A DNA stretch of 64,000 nucleotides from Mucilaginibacter conchicola (GCF_003432115.1 NZ_QWDC01000003.1:310001-374000), one strand, 5' to 3'. Positions 7,490 to 15,982 are shown, numbered from the stretch's first letter. The notes: generated by a model not told the origin, from the letters alone. Program-made: numbers and translations.

Positions 7490-8335
7490 ATGCCTTTTAT
7501 TACTACTGTTATCACTGGTGCCACATCGGGTATCGGTCGCGAAACTGCTTTAGCACTTGCTACAAAAGGTCATGCTGTTTACATGCTGGTCCGTAACGTT
7601 GAAAAAGGTGAGGAAGTAAAAGACGAGATCATCTCCGCATCAAAAAACAAGAACGTTTATGTGCTGCACTGCGACCTCGCCGACCTGGAAAGCGTACGCA
7701 ACGCTGCCGATATTTTGCGCAGCAGTCTGCTGGGCATCAATGTATTGATAAATAATGCAGGCGGTATTTTCGCTACGCGCGAAGAGAGTGTAGATGGCCA
7801 CGAAATGACCTTTGCCGTGAACCACCTTGGCCATTTCCTGCTGGTGCAATGTCTTATGCCATTGTTAGAGCGCGGGCAGGCGCGTATTATCAATGTAAGC
7901 TCTGAGGCGCACCGCTATACCCAACTACGCTTTAACGACCTGGAATGGAAAACTCGCCCATACTCGCCATGGAAGGCTTATGGTAATGCCAAACTATTTA
8001 ATATATACTTTACGCGTTCGTTGGCTACAAAGTACGGTACAAAGGGTATTAGTGCTTTTGCATTGCATCCGGGTTTGGTAAATACATCCTTTGGCATAGG
8101 GGTAAGCGGCCTTGGCAAGCTTTTATTATGGTTGGCCCGCCCGTTCATGATCACTGCCGAAACCGGTGCACAAACTTCTGTATACCTGGCAACTGCCCAG
8201 CGTATTGATTCAAAAAGCGGGTTGTACTTTAAAGACCGACACCCGGTAAATCCATCAGCCAATGCAGTTGATGAAAAGTGCCGCCAAAAGCTTTGGGATG
8301 TGAGTATGGAAATGGTTGGCGCCTTTACTGTTTAG
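7490..8335 (+). CDS. SDR-family oxidoreductase, retinol-dehydrogenase-like
   Basis: The 281-residue protein has the cofactor motif GATSGIG at 10-16, NNAGG after strand 4 and the active-site pair Y164 and K168 (AYGNAK). The pattern FAVNHLGHFLL and the conserved HPG after strand 6 place it with the RDH/WW-oxidoreductase-like SDRs rather than FabG. The natural substrate in bacteria is unknown. It is a single gene with its own promoter at 7431-7461, divergent from the blaI operon. Confidence 0.87.
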   Translation: MPFITTVITGATSGIGRETALALATKGHAVYMLVRNVEKGEEVKDEIISASKNKNVYVLHCDLADLESVRNAADILRSSLLGINVLINNAGGIFATREESVDGHEMTFAVNHLGHFLLVQCLMPLLERGQARIINVSSEAHRYTQLRFNDLEWKTRPYSPWKAYGNAKLFNIYFTRSLATKYGTKGISAFALHPGLVNTSFGIGVSGLGKLLLWLARPFMITAETGAQTSVYLATAQRIDSKSGLYFKDRHPVNPSANAVDEKCRQKLWDVSMEMVGAFTV

Positions 8336-8407
8336 TTGTGTAAAAAGATTGTCACACTATTGTCATTGTGGTTTTAATGTTTAAATTAGACGTTTAAACG
8401 CTTAACA

Positions 8408-8923
8408 ATGAAATTTAACACCAAACTAATAGCCATATTGGGTTTATCCTCGGCTGTAGTGTTTATGGCCATGGCGCCTGTAGCACAAAAAGCCGACGAG
8501 CCTAAATTTAAGAACCTTAAAGTTTTACCAAAAAATATCACCGAAAAGCAGATGCATGAGGTGATGGAAGAGTGGGAGCACGCCCTGGGGGCCCGTTGCA
8601 GCTTTTGCCATGAGCGCAACCAGGAAACCAACAAAATGGATTTCGCCAGTGATGCCAAACCAGAGAAACAAATGGCCCGCGACATGTTCAAGATGACGCA
8701 GGCTATCAACAAAAAATATTTCCACTCTAAAAAAGATAGTACAGGTGTTGTGGTAGAAAGCAGCGTAAACTGCTACAGCTGCCATCGTGGTGTATCTCAC
8801 CCTGAAATTATAAGGGCATCTGAGTTGCCACGCGCACAACGCCCCGGCCAGGCACCGGCAGGTACACCGCCGCCACCGCCACCTGCACCACCTGCAGGCG
8901 TACCGGCATCAAACGGAAAATAA
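8408..8923 (+). CDS. diheme c-type cytochrome, reaction-centre-cytochrome-like
   Basis: This 171-residue protein begins with a hydrophobic export segment (about 6-26). It has two heme-binding motifs, CSFCH at 64-68 and CYSCH at 122-126. Spacing and the VMEEWEHALG.RCSFCH context resemble the c-cytochrome family related to the photosynthetic reaction-centre subunit, which is common in non-photosynthetic Bacteroidota. The tail after residue 140 is a proline-rich linker with a six-proline run. It is probably a periplasmic electron carrier. A strong terminator follows. The window also encodes part of the Ccm system needed to attach the hemes (45.2-48.2 kb). Confidence 0.85.
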   Translation: MKFNTKLIAILGLSSAVVFMAMAPVAQKADEPKFKNLKVLPKNITEKQMHEVMEEWEHALGARCSFCHERNQETNKMDFASDAKPEKQMARDMFKMTQAINKKYFHSKKDSTGVVVESSVNCYSCHRGVSHPEIIRASELPRAQRPGQAPAGTPPPPPPAPPAGVPASNGK

Positions 8924-8944
8924 TTACTAAAACGTATATTTAAG

Positions 8945-8971
8945 GCACCGGCATTTGCCGGTGCTTTTTTG
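8945..8971 (+). terminator. rho-independent terminator of the cytochrome gene
   Basis: The 8-bp stem GCACCGGC/GCCGGTGC with loop ATTT is followed by TTTTTTG. It lies 21 bp after the stop codon. Confidence 0.9.
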
Positions 8972-8997
8972 TTTATTGCATTAAACTAACCCACATC

Positions 8998-9378
8998 ATG
9001 AAAAAAGTAACCGGCATTGGTGGTATCTTCTTTAAATGCGAAGACCCCAAAAAAATGAACGAGTGGTATGCTCAAAACCTCGGCTTCCCTGTTGAGCAGT
9101 ACGGCACTCTGTTTAAATGGCGCGATAACGAAAACCCCGATAAGGAATGCACCACGGTATGGTCGCCGTTTAAGAATGATACCAAATACTTTGAGCCATC
9201 AAAAAAAGATTTCATGATCAACTACCGCGTTGAGAACCTTGAGGCATTAGTTGAACAATTGAAAAAGAATGGTGTAACCGTGGTAGATGAAGTAGCTTCT
9301 TATGATTACGGCAAATTCGTCCACATCTTAGATCCCGAAGGGAATGCTATCGAGCTTTGGGAAGATGTGAGTGAATAA
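8998..9378 (+). CDS. VOC-superfamily (glyoxalase/bleomycin-resistance-like) protein
   Basis: The 126-residue single-domain protein has the paired beta-alpha-beta-beta-beta layout. It begins VTGIGGIFFKCEDPKKMNEWYAQNLGF and ends FVHILDPEGNAIELWED, the typical last strand with the Glu metal ligand. Members include lyases, dioxygenases and binding proteins, so the reaction cannot be assigned. It stands alone between a terminator and a palindromic repeat. Confidence 0.85.
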   Translation: MKKVTGIGGIFFKCEDPKKMNEWYAQNLGFPVEQYGTLFKWRDNENPDKECTTVWSPFKNDTKYFEPSKKDFMINYRVENLEALVEQLKKNGVTVVDEVASYDYGKFVHILDPEGNAIELWEDVSE

Positions 9379-9407
9379 AAACTAATAGGCCAATAAAGGA
9401 AAAACTT

Positions 9408-9525
9408 CATTGCCGTTGGCTTCAGCCAACGGTTAAAAGGCATTTATCCGGGCTTTAGCCCAATTGATTTAGGCTAAAGCCATATCTATACCAATGGTCC
9501 GTTGCCTGAAGGCAACGGCAATGAC
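9408..9525. repeat. palindromic repeat, family F6 (CATTGCCGTTGGC...)
   Basis: The outer arms CATTGCCGTTGGC and the inverse GCAACGGCAATG enclose hairpins GTTGGCTTCAGCCAAC, GGGCTTTAGCCC/GGCTAAAGCC and GTTGCCTGAAGGCAAC. It is the only copy in the window and fills the gap between the VOC and NIF3-like genes. Confidence 0.75.
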
Positions 9526-9547
9526 ATTTTAAAGAACTTTTCTATCC

Positions 9548-10435
9548 ATGATCAACCGCAGAAAATTCATCGCCCAAACTACAACGCTTGCAGCTACCAT
9601 GACGGCTTTTAAAGCTATGCCGGGCTCTGCTGCCGTACCATACAACCAAAGCTATACCGTGCAGCAGGTGATAGACCTTATCCGCAAAGAAGGAAAAATT
9701 ACGCCTGCGGCAGATACGGTTGATACCATAAAAGCCGGAGACCCTAACCAAACCATTACCGGCATTGTAACCACCATGTTTGCTACCGTTGACGTTATAA
9801 AGCAGGCCGCAAAGCTCAACGCCAATTTCATTATTGCGCACGAGCCTACATTTTATAACCATGCGGATGATAAGGAACTGGTGCCCGATAATCCGATCGT
9901 TAAAGAAAAGCTCGATCTGTTGAATCAGCATAAAATAACCGTTTGGCGTTTCCATGACGGTCTGCATGCTATGAGTCCCGATCCGGTTGGTGTTGGTTTT
10001 TTGCAGCGAACAGGTTGGACTAAATATTATGGAAAAGAGCGCTACACTATTAACATACCACCGCTAAACGTACCTCAGTTGGTTGCGCATCTTAAAAAAT
10101 CGTTAGGTATAGCGCATTTGCGCGTCGTGGGCGATCTTACGCAAAGCTGTAAACGCATTACCGTTCTCCCCGGTGCATCTGGTGCTAAAAAGCAGATGAC
10201 CAATGCCATAAAAGATAACGCCGATGTGCTTATCGTAGGTGAAATAGCCGAGTGGGAAACTGCAGAGTTTTTCCATGACAACTATCTGCTGGGCCACAAA
10301 AAAACACTCATCATTCTTGGCCATGCCTTTAGCGAGGAACCGGGTATGGAGTATTTAACTACATGGCTGCAGCCCAAATTGCCGGGTATCAAGATCACCC
10401 ACATTGCATCGGGCGAGCCCTTTACCTGGATGTAG
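9548..10435 (+). CDS. NIF3-like dinuclear-metal protein with Tat-type export signal
   Basis: The 295-residue protein starts MINRRKFIAQTTTLAATMTA, a twin-arginine signal. The rest matches NIF3/YbgI-type metal-binding proteins: TVQQVIDLI, then IIAHEPTFYNHAD in place of the usual HHP ligand block, HDGLHAMSPDPVGVGF, and near the end GHAFSEEPGMEYL, which supplies the late His and Glu ligands. Typical NIF3 proteins are cytoplasmic and of similar length without a signal. An exported version is unusual. Function is unknown. A metal-dependent hydrolase in the periplasm is only an inference. Confidence 0.8.
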   Translation: MINRRKFIAQTTTLAATMTAFKAMPGSAAVPYNQSYTVQQVIDLIRKEGKITPAADTVDTIKAGDPNQTITGIVTTMFATVDVIKQAAKLNANFIIAHEPTFYNHADDKELVPDNPIVKEKLDLLNQHKITVWRFHDGLHAMSPDPVGVGFLQRTGWTKYYGKERYTINIPPLNVPQLVAHLKKSLGIAHLRVVGDLTQSCKRITVLPGASGAKKQMTNAIKDNADVLIVGEIAEWETAEFFHDNYLLGHKKTLIILGHAFSEEPGMEYLTTWLQPKLPGIKITHIASGEPFTWM

Positions 10436-10532
10436 CTACAAGTTTTGGGCTATAACAAAGCTCGGGTTTATCATACCCTTTGGCGCTGGCAGTTTTTAAC
10501 TAAAACTCATGAATTAGTCGCTTACTTATTTT

Positions 10533-10642
10533 ACTCACCCCGCTGCACTTCGTGCGCGACCCTCTCTTCGCTGTGCGAAAAGAGGGTGGAGAAAGTTTAA
10601 AAAGAACCCCTCTCTGCGTAGCAGAGAGGGGCAGGGGTGAGT
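10533..10642. repeat. palindromic repeat, family F4 (ACTCACCCC...)
   Basis: The ends are ACTCACCCC and GGGGTGAGT. Inside, CCCTCTCTTCGC.GTGCGAAAAGAGGG and CCCCTCTCTGC.GCAGAGAGGGG form two hairpins. It fills most of the gap downstream of two convergent genes. A second copy is at 28305. Confidence 0.8.
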
Positions 10643-10652
10643 CAACTCCACC

Positions 10653-11867
10653 CTAAATATTTTGGGCAATCACAAAACCGCTTGCCCAGGCCCATTGAAA
10701 GTTATAACCGCCCAGCCAGCCGGTAACATCAACACACTCCCCGCCAAAGAAAAGGCCGGGGATTTTTTTTGATTCCAGCGTTTTGGATGATAGTTCGTCG
10801 GTGTCTACACCGCCTGTCATTACCTCGGCTTTATCATAACCTTTGGTGCCTGCCGGCTTTACCTTAAACTCGTGGATGAGTTGGGCAATGGTCTCTATAT
10901 CCGCTTTCGATAACGAAGCTAAGTTCTTGCTCACCGGCAGATGTCCGCTCAACGCATCCGCAAATTTTTTGGTGAACAGGCCCGCAAGGAAGTTCAGTAA
11001 TGTCTTTTTGCCGTTTTGCTCGCGCTCGGCAGATATCAGTTCGGTGATATCCTGGCCTGGCAGCAGGTCGATGTAAATAAACTCGCCGGGTTTCCAGTAA
11101 GATGATATCTGCAAAATGGCGGGGCCGCTCAATCCCCAGTGGGTAAAAAGGATGTTTTCTTCAAAGCTTGCCCTGTCGTTCCAAACACGGCAAAAAATGG
11201 CATTGCCGGATAATTGTTCGTACCAGGGCTGGTCTTTACCGGTGATAGTCAAAGGTACCAGGGCAGGAGTGGTAGGGGTAACCTGCATGCCAAAACTTCT
11301 CGCTACGCGCAAACCAAAATCAGATGCGCCTAACTTCTGGATAGGCAGGCCGCCACTGGCCATCACCACCTTATCGGCAGTAAAAGTTTTAGGATAACCA
11401 TCCTGCAAAACATCTACTGTAAAACCGTCGGTAGTTTGTTTTACAGCTGTTACTTCGGCATTTAAACGGATCTCCTGCTCCAGATCGCGGCATAGGTTGG
11501 TGAACACTTCTACAATGTCTTTCGCCTTATTAGTGGTAGGGAAAAGCTGGCCTAAGGTTTTCTCCTTGCCCTCAATGCCATAGGTTTCAAAAAAGCTGAT
11601 GGTATCCTCAACCGTCCACTGTGCCAATGCCGAGCGGCTGAAATGCTCGTTCTGTGAAATGAACTGCTTGTGCGTGGTGTACAGGTTGGTATAATTGCAT
11701 CTGCCGCCGCCGCTAATGAGGATCTTGGCACCGGGGCGGTCATTCTTTTCCAGCACAAGGGTACGCTTACCCAGGAAGCCTGCCTGCACTGCGCACATCA
11801 GTCCGCAGGCACCGCCGCCAATTATTATAGCATCAAAATGGGTTTGTTTTATTAGATTTGCCGTCAT
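10653..11867 (-). CDS. HI0933/BaiN-family NAD(P)/FAD-dependent flavoprotein
   Basis: From the ATG at 11867 this is a 404-residue protein. It has an N-terminal dinucleotide-binding motif IIGGGACGLMCAV and the family signature LEKNDRPGAKILISGGGRCNYTN (shown in part). Further family blocks are VMASGGLPIQKLGASDFGLRVA and the C-terminal GLFFGGECVDVTGWLGGYNFQWAWASG. The longer frame up to 12002 is rejected because it runs antisense through nuoA. The start codon overlaps the nuoA start on the other strand by two bases. The substrate of this family is unsettled. BaiN-type members reduce steroid double bonds, but that is not implied here. Confidence 0.88.
   Translation of the reverse strand: MTANLIKQTHFDAIIIGGGACGLMCAVQAGFLGKRTLVLEKNDRPGAKILISGGGRCNYTNLYTTHKQFISQNEHFSRSALAQWTVEDTISFFETYGIEGKEKTLGQLFPTTNKAKDIVEVFTNLCRDLEQEIRLNAEVTAVKQTTDGFTVDVLQDGYPKTFTADKVVMASGGLPIQKLGASDFGLRVARSFGMQVTPTTPALVPLTITGKDQPWYEQLSGNAIFCRVWNDRASFEENILFTHWGLSGPAILQISSYWKPGEFIYIDLLPGQDITELISAEREQNGKKTLLNFLAGLFTKKFADALSGHLPVSKNLASLSKADIETIAQLIHEFKVKPAGTKGYDKAEVMTGGVDTDELSSKTLESKKIPGLFFGGECVDVTGWLGGYNFQWAWASGFVIAQNI
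11853..11860 (+). promoter_or_regulatory. -7 element (TAGATTTG) 5 nt before the nuoA start
   Basis: This is an exact TAnnTTTG match inside the first codons of the opposite-strand flavoprotein gene. Only five bases separate it from the nuoA ATG at 11866, which predicts transcription starting at or next to the ATG. Confidence 0.5.
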
Positions 11868-12477
11868 GGATGGTGTTGCGCAAATATCAGAATTTGGAAA
11901 GATACTTATCTTTTTAATTGTGGGTACACTTGCAATTGGTGGTCTTTTTTTTGCAAACCGCTTTCTATCACCCCGTAACCCTAATCCCGAAAAGCTGAGC
12001 ACCTACGAATGTGGCGAAGAACCTACAGGTAATGCCTGGCTGCCATTTAATTCGCGCTTTTACGTTATTGCACTGGTTTTCTTACTGTTTGATGTAGAGA
12101 TGGTATTTGTTTTTCCGTGGGCAACCGTTTTTGGCGATAAGCAACTAATAGCTGCCGACAGCCGCTGGGGGTGGATCTCGCTTGCAGAAATGTTCATCTT
12201 TTTAGGCATCCTGATATTGGGCCTTGCCTATGTTTGGGTAAAAGGCGACCTGAACTGGATAAAACCAAAGCTGAACATCCCACGCACCAACGCGCGCATC
12301 CCGCAGAATTTATACGAGCAGGTGAATATCCTGCAAGGCCAATTTGCGGTAAGAGATTTCAACGCAGAACTGACACCTGCTACTGCAACTGCTTCTAACC
12401 CTGCACCTGCACCTGCGGCTGAAGCAAAGCGGCCAATGTTTAAACCAACTTTTAAAAAGCCCGCAAATGACGCCTGA
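11866..12477 (+). CDS. nuoA: NADH-quinone oxidoreductase subunit A, C-terminally extended
   Basis: The 203-residue protein has three membrane helices (about 9-30, 62-84, 98-118). The conserved NuoA block STYECGEEPTGNAW is followed by FNSRFYVIALVFLLFDVEMVFVFPWA (shown here in two parts), whose acidic residues lie in the second helix. NuoA is a membrane subunit at the quinone-site loop of complex I. Usual length is about 120-150 residues. The last 75 residues here are an extra hydrophilic tail rich in Ala, Pro and Lys (ATATASNPAPAPAAEAKR). The ATG at 11866 fits the -7 box at 11853. nuoB overlaps its end by 11 bp. Confidence 0.92.
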   Translation: MDGVAQISEFGKILIFLIVGTLAIGGLFFANRFLSPRNPNPEKLSTYECGEEPTGNAWLPFNSRFYVIALVFLLFDVEMVFVFPWATVFGDKQLIAADSRWGWISLAEMFIFLGILILGLAYVWVKGDLNWIKPKLNIPRTNARIPQNLYEQVNILQGQFAVRDFNAELTPATATASNPAPAPAAEAKRPMFKPTFKKPANDA

Positions 12478-12961
12478 TATGAGCAGCGAGAACGGTGGCA
12501 TCATGGTCACCAAACTGGATGACCTGCTGAACTGGGCAAGGTTGTCGTCACTATGGCCAATGAGCTTTGGTATTGCCTGCTGCGCGATAGAAATGATGGG
12601 TGCCATGGCATCTACGTACGATCTGGATCGTTTCGGCGTATTCCCGAGGCCTTCGGCCCGACAATCGGATGTGATCATCATAGCCGGTACCGTTACCTTT
12701 AAAATGGCCGAGCGCATAAAGCGCCTCTACGAGCAAATGCCCGATCCTAAATATGTGATCTCGATGGGCTCGTGCTCCAACTGCGGCGGCCCATACTGGC
12801 AACACGGCTACCACGTGGTAAAAGGCGTGGATAAAGTTATCCCTGTTGATGTTTACGTGCAGGGCTGCCCCCCACGCCCCGAGGCGCTGATAGGTGCCAT
12901 TCTTGAATTGCAGAAAAAAATAGAGAAAGAGCATATCGTAGCCGGCCCGGCTGCGGTTTAA
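12467..12961 (+). CDS. nuoB: NADH-quinone oxidoreductase subunit B
   Basis: This 164-residue peripheral-arm subunit carries Fe-S cluster N2. Ligands are the tandem C38-C39 (GIACCAIEMM), C103 (SMGSC) and C134 (QGCPPRPEA). An extra cysteine, C106, occupies the position that is usually Ser in the SCSNCGG block. The start may be 12467 (11-bp overlap with nuoA) or the ATG at 12479 just after the nuoA stop. Both leave the conserved domain intact. No nuoC, D or later subunits follow; a repeat and accC do. Confidence 0.93.
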   Translation: MTPDMSSENGGIMVTKLDDLLNWARLSSLWPMSFGIACCAIEMMGAMASTYDLDRFGVFPRPSARQSDVIIIAGTVTFKMAERIKRLYEQMPDPKYVISMGSCSNCGGPYWQHGYHVVKGVDKVIPVDVYVQGCPPRPEALIGAILELQKKIEKEHIVAGPAAV

Positions 12962-13028
12962 GTGTACTGATATTTTTCTTTTTATCCTTAAGATGTTCAT
13001 GAGCGTGAACACCCGAATCTCAATAATA

Positions 13029-13123
13029 CGTCATTGCGAGGTACGAAGCAATCTCTTCAGGATAAGTTAACGCCCTGTATATTGGATTTGCTTAAAGAGA
13101 TTGCTTCGTACCTCGCAATGACG
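13029..13123. repeat. palindromic repeat, family F2, short complete copy
   Basis: The outer arms CGTCATTGCGAGGTACGAAG and the inverse end in CGCAATGACG and form a near-perfect 26-bp stem. The interior reads TCTTCAGGATAAGT on the left and GCTTAAAGAGATTGC on the right. The same internal sequences border the long repeat copies at 26 kb and 30 kb, so this looks like a short version of that element. Confidence 0.85.
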
Positions 13124-13191
13124 CGCAGGAGTAGGCAAGAGAAATGACAATCGAGGTTCCTATCTGAAAATTCTTTAACTACATTTACGGT

Positions 13192-14673
13192 ATGCAAAAA
13201 ATACTGGTAGCAAACCGTGGCGAAATTGCCTTGCGTGTAATGCGTTCGGCGCGCGAAATGGGTATCAAAACCGTAGCTGTTTATTCTGAAGCCGACCGCG
13301 ATGCGCTGCACGTACGTTATGCTGATGAAGCCGTGTTTATTGGCCCGGCGCCATCAAACCAATCCTACCTGGTAGGGGCAAAGATCATTGAGGCCTGTAA
13401 ACAAACGGGTGCCGAGGGAATCCATCCCGGTTACGGTTTCCTGAGCGAGAACGCTGCCTTTGCCCGCCTGGTACGCGAGGCCGGACTGATCCTTATCGGC
13501 CCCTCGCCGGAGGCTATGGAAGTGATGGGTAACAAACTCTCCGCTAAAGCCGCCGCCTTAAAATATAACATCCCCATGGTGCCCGGCACCGAGGAAGCCA
13601 TTACCGATATTGCTGAAGCTAAAGAACGCGCGGTAGAGGTGGGTTTCCCTATCCTTATAAAAGCTGCTGCCGGTGGTGGCGGTAAAGGTATGCGCATAGT
13701 AGAAAGCGCCGCCGATTTTGAAGAGCAAATGAACCTGGCCGTATCCGAAGCTACCTCAGCCTTCGGCGATGGTTCGGTATTTATAGAGCGTTATGTGTCG
13801 TCGCCACGCCATATTGAGATACAGATACTGGGCGATACCCATGGCAACATCGTACACCTTTTTGAGCGCGATTGCTCGGTACAACGCCGCCACCAGAAGG
13901 TGGTGGAAGAAGCGCCATCATCAGTGCTAACGCCTGAGATCCGCGAGGCCATGGGCCGTTGCGCGGTGGATGTGGCAAGGTCAGTTAATTACACGGGCGC
14001 AGGTACAGTGGAGTTTATCATGGATGACCAACTGAATTTCTATTTCCTGGAAATGAACACCCGCCTGCAGGTTGAGCATCCGGTTACCGAACTCATCAGC
14101 GGGGTTGATTTGGTGAAAGAGCAGATCAACATTGCCCGCGGACATGCCATCAGCTTTAAACAAGAAGACCTGGAGATCAGCGGCCATGCCATGGAACTCC
14201 GCGTTTACGCCGAAGATCCTGCCAATAACTTTCTGCCCGATATCGGCACCCTGCAAACCTACGTCACGCCTAAAGGCCCCGGTGTAAGGGTAGATGACGG
14301 CTTTGAACAAGGTATGGAGATCCCCATTTATTACGACCCCATGATAGCCAAGCTCATCACCTACGGTAAAGACCGCCAGGAAGCCATAGAACGCATGATC
14401 CGCGCTATCGACGAATATATCATCACCGGAATCACTACCACATTACCCTTTGGCAAGTTTGTGATGCAGCATGAGGCGTTTACCTCAGGTAATTTCGATA
14501 CGCATTTCGTTAAAAAATATTTCACGCCCGAAGTACTCAATGCTGATAATGCTGACGAGGCGGAAATAGCCGCCCTACTGATGGAACGCTTGCTTTCGGC
14601 CAAAAAGGTTGCTGTTACAGAGAGTGTGAGTGTTATGGAAAGTAATTGGGTGAGGAACAGGAGAGGGGTTTAA
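13192..14673 (+). CDS. accC: biotin carboxylase subunit of an acetyl/acyl-CoA carboxylase
   Basis: This 493-residue ATP-grasp enzyme carboxylates the biotin of its carrier protein. The N-terminus is MQKILVANRGEIALRVMRS, followed by GIHPGYGFLSENA, the glycine-rich ATP loop AAAGGGGKGMRIV, ERDCSVQRRHQKVVEEAPS and the catalytic region EMNTRLQVEHPVTELISGVD. E. coli AccC has about 450 residues. The extra 40 at the C-terminus carry no biotin site, so a carrier must be supplied in trans. No carrier or carboxyltransferase gene is adjacent. It could serve acetyl-CoA or propionyl-CoA carboxylase. TACATTTA, a near match to the -7 box, lies 4 nt before the ATG. Confidence 0.92.
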   Translation: MQKILVANRGEIALRVMRSAREMGIKTVAVYSEADRDALHVRYADEAVFIGPAPSNQSYLVGAKIIEACKQTGAEGIHPGYGFLSENAAFARLVREAGLILIGPSPEAMEVMGNKLSAKAAALKYNIPMVPGTEEAITDIAEAKERAVEVGFPILIKAAAGGGGKGMRIVESAADFEEQMNLAVSEATSAFGDGSVFIERYVSSPRHIEIQILGDTHGNIVHLFERDCSVQRRHQKVVEEAPSSVLTPEIREAMGRCAVDVARSVNYTGAGTVEFIMDDQLNFYFLEMNTRLQVEHPVTELISGVDLVKEQINIARGHAISFKQEDLEISGHAMELRVYAEDPANNFLPDIGTLQTYVTPKGPGVRVDDGFEQGMEIPIYYDPMIAKLITYGKDRQEAIERMIRAIDEYIITGITTTLPFGKFVMQHEAFTSGNFDTHFVKKYFTPEVLNADNADEAEIAALLMERLLSAKKVAVTESVSVMESNWVRNRRGV

Positions 14674-14729
14674 GTCAAAATTAAAAATTAAAAAGTCAAA
14701 AACGTAGTCGTCACAGAATTATAAAACAG

Positions 14730-14821
14730 CGTTATTGCGAGGAGCGATAGCGACGTGGCAATCCCCAACAGGTAGAGCTACTCTGTAAGTAGCAGATTGC
14801 CACGCTACGCTCGCAATGACG
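14730..14821. repeat. palindromic repeat, family F2
   Basis: It begins CGTTATTGCGAGGAGCGATA and ends GCTCGCAATGACG, with inner pairing GTGGCAATCCCC / AGATTGCCACG. It lies between the convergent accC and Nudix genes and may act as a terminator-like hairpin. Confidence 0.85.
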
Positions 14822-14836
14822 TGGTCGTAAAAGACG

Positions 14837-15292
14837 TCAAATAATCCTTTCCAACTCTTCTACCAACTTCACCTGAGCAGGTATTAACTTAACCTTTGCT
14901 TCATCAAGCGTAAACCACCCGGCGCGGTCTATTTCGGGAAATGAAGTTCGTTTGCCGGATCTTGGTGGCCATTCTATTTCAAATGTATTGCTTACTATGT
15001 TTGTGTGGTCTATATCGCCTTCAACAGCCCAGGCATGCACTACTTTGCCACTTTTTTGCTTGACGGGCTGCAGTTTGATAAAATTACCAGTAATGGGTTG
15101 GCCCACTTCTTCCTCAAACTCGCGTTGGGCGGCATGTAAAGGATCTTCATGATCATCAAATTCGCCTTTGGGAATGCTCCAGGCGCCATCGTCTTTCTTT
15201 TTAAAGAATGGCCCACCGGGATGTACCAGGAAAACCTGTGGTTTGCCATCGGCAAGGCGGTAGAGCAATAAACCGGCGCTTTGTTTTTGCAT
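14837..15292 (-). CDS. Nudix hydrolase
   Basis: The 151-residue protein holds a full Nudix box at about 43-65 (GEFDDHEDPLHAAQREFEEEVG), which fits Gx5Ex7REUxEExGU and binds Mg for pyrophosphate cleavage. The N-terminus QSAGLLLYR and PGGPFFKKKDDGAWSIPKG resemble the MutT/diadenosine polyphosphate hydrolase type. The start is taken at the ATG 15292. A TTG five codons upstream (15307) is in frame but less likely. The substrate is not determined. Confidence 0.88.
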   Translation of the reverse strand: MQKQSAGLLLYRLADGKPQVFLVHPGGPFFKKKDDGAWSIPKGEFDDHEDPLHAAQREFEEEVGQPITGNFIKLQPVKQKSGKVVHAWAVEGDIDHTNIVSNTFEIEWPPRSGKRTSFPEIDRAGWFTLDEAKVKLIPAQVKLVEELERII

Positions 15293-15369
15293 AGATATGA
15301 TTTTCAATACGGTAAATTACCAAACACCATTATTAATGGTTAGTTTTATAATAACCAAATCCTAAAATA

Positions 15370-15867
15370 ATGGAAGATATCCGCTGGAAAAAATTTACGC
15401 TCTGCGGCGATTTTACTACCGATCTGCGCAGTTTATATATGGCCTGGGCCACACCGGCAGGGCTCGAGAAATGGTTTTTGCGCAAAGCCGATTTCTATTC
15501 TATAACCCATCGCCTGCGCACCGGCGACGAGCAGATACAAAAGGGCGACGCGTATACCTGGTACTGGCATGGCTACGGGAACGAGGAAATGCAAAAAGGC
15601 ACAGTGATTGACGCAAACGGGCATGACATGATCAGGTTTACTTTTAGTGGCGATAGTATTGTTACCGTAAGTTTTAAAACGCTTAACGGTTTGGTTATTA
15701 TAGAGATAGAGCAAACCAACATCCCGCAACAAGATGACCCAGAGAAGAACCTGCTTGTACAATGCCAGATAGGATGGACGTTTTATCTCGCTAACCTGAA
15801 ATCGGTGACAGAAGGCGGTAAAGACCTTCGTAACAAGAGGATAGATCTGGTTAGTTGTTTTAAGTAA
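15370..15867 (+). CDS. SRPBCC/AHSA1-like START-domain protein
   Basis: The 165-residue protein shows the AHSA1 helix-grip pattern: an N-terminal strand, LYMAWATPAGLEKWFLRKADF, KGDAYTWYWHGYG, and a final helix WTFYLANLKSVTEGGKDLRN. Such domains bind hydrophobic ligands or act as cochaperone-like modules, but bacterial members are mostly uncharacterised. It diverges from the Nudix gene over 77 bp. A second family member is at 30544. Confidence 0.82.
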   Translation: MEDIRWKKFTLCGDFTTDLRSLYMAWATPAGLEKWFLRKADFYSITHRLRTGDEQIQKGDAYTWYWHGYGNEEMQKGTVIDANGHDMIRFTFSGDSIVTVSFKTLNGLVIIEIEQTNIPQQDDPEKNLLVQCQIGWTFYLANLKSVTEGGKDLRNKRIDLVSCFK

Positions 15868-15982
15868 TAGTATAATTTATAGTGTAATACTAAAAATAAG
15901 AGTTAAAATTTTCCTTATGCTGAGGGTGGCATTTTAGTCTCAGTAAAGTGAAAAAATATGATGTAAATGTTTATAAATGAAG

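Noticed and set aside
11695..11865. In-frame upstream extension of NuoA
   Set aside because: It would be antisense to the flavoprotein cofactor-binding region and lacks NuoA homology. The ATG at 11866 has a -7 box directly ahead.
11868..12002. N-terminal extension of the flavoprotein up to 12002
   Set aside because: The extra residues are antisense to conserved NuoA sequence, and the family N-terminus begins right after the ATG at 11867.
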